Part shown: in pieces, positions 5,750-5,884 of the stretch | Layout of the letters: every line of letters begins with the position of its first letter | Position numbering within the stretch: the first letter of the stretch is position 1 | Assembly: GCA_030665535.1 (NCBI GenBank) | Contig: DAOUZU010000069.1 | Location: 1-5,884, forward strand | DNA from: Dehalococcoidia bacterium | Lineage (GTDB): Bacteria > Chloroflexota > Dehalococcoidia > Dehalococcoidales > JAUXAE01 | Direction of reading: 5' to 3' | DNA length: 5,884 nt | The notes under the pieces: generated by a model | Told to the model about the DNA's origin: nothing | What the model saw: the letters and a program-made list of their open reading frames with translations, nothing else | Databases searched by the model: none | Translations under genes and position numbers: made by a program

Positions 5750-5884
5750 ATGCCAAGTAATTCAAGGGATTGGCTTAGGAGTATAACTATCGCTTCGCCG
5801 GTGCTACTGGCAACGGTGGTCAGCCTGGTATTTGTAGCTACCTCCATAATCAGTCCTGTTGAGGCGGTAAACCCCGGAGCTTCT
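5750..5884 (+). CDS. Putative secreted or membrane-anchored protein, N-terminus only
   Basis: Only the first 45 codons fall in the window, and the family cannot be recognised. The start ATG has a strong Shine-Dalgarno GGAGG (5736-5740) with 9-base spacing and lies about 38 bases after a predicted start site. The peptide looks like a Sec signal: a short N-region with Arg6 and Arg10, a hydrophobic core from about residue 12 to 34, then SPVEA followed by VNPG, which gives a plausible signal peptidase I cut after Ala39 (V-E-A). The mature part would begin VNPGAS. The long core could also serve as an uncleaved membrane anchor. It has its own promoter, so it is probably not co-transcribed from a surE promoter alone. 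Confidence 0.7.
   Translation, partial: MPSNSRDWLRSITIASPVLLATVVSLVFVATSIISPVEAVNPGAS

Noticed and set aside
1..5884. CRISPR array, tRNA/rRNA, insertion sequence or att site
   Set aside because: No regularly spaced repeats, RNA-gene signatures, transposase-like ORFs or terminal repeats were seen; the coding density is high and the genes are intact.

Overview
The window carries most of a minus-strand anaerobic redox operon, a plus-strand nucleotidase gene facing away from it, and the start of a secreted protein. It looks like an anaerobic bacterium that uses tetrahydrofolate-linked one-carbon (Wood-Ljungdahl type) metabolism and flavin/iron-sulfur electron transfer. The DNA is moderately GC-rich, and there are bacterial Shine-Dalgarno sites and sigma-70-type promoters. 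An uncultured Chloroflexota (Dehalococcoidia) or another acetogen-like anaerobe would fit, but that placement is a tentative impression from gene content, not a measurement.

Layout. On the minus strand, read from 4716 down to 1, the order is hdrA (653 aa), a 78-base gap with an RNA hairpin, a short NuoG/HoxU-type ferredoxin subunit (230 aa), a NuoE/HoxE-type [2Fe-2S] subunit (150 aa), a NuoF/HoxF-type FMN/NAD(P)H subunit (404 aa from a re-assigned TTG start), and the first 98 codons of a MetV-type protein (methylenetetrahydrofolate reductase C-terminal family) that runs off the left edge. NuoF and MetV overlap by ATGA. One strong promoter (TTGACA, 17 bases, TATGAT) precedes hdrA. On the plus strand are surE (257 aa, GTG start, no Shine-Dalgarno, possibly leaderless) and, behind its own strong promoter (TTGACC, 18 bases, TATAAT), a truncated ORF beginning with a signal peptide.

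How the genes fit together. NuoF, NuoE and the HoxU-like subunit form a complete soluble NAD(P)H diaphorase (FMN, [2Fe-2S], [4Fe-4S]). HdrA is the FAD and iron-sulfur subunit that performs electron bifurcation in heterodisulfide reductase and related complexes. MetV is the partner of MetF, the methylene-H4folate reductase. The set reads as an HdrA-diaphorase-MetV(F) complex that could couple NAD(P)H oxidation to methylene-H4folate reduction and possibly to ferredoxin reduction. It resembles the Moorella MetVF-HdrABC-MvhD complex in concept and the BamE/BamGHI part of class II benzoyl-CoA reductase in subunit make-up. No HdrB, HdrC or MvhD gene lies between the visible genes. The bifurcation role is inference.

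The non-coding DNA is short (160, 99 and 78 bases) but structured. Each of the three promoter regions has an inverted repeat at or next to the core promoter, and the hdrA-hoxU gap encodes an 11-bp RNA stem just before a Shine-Dalgarno site.
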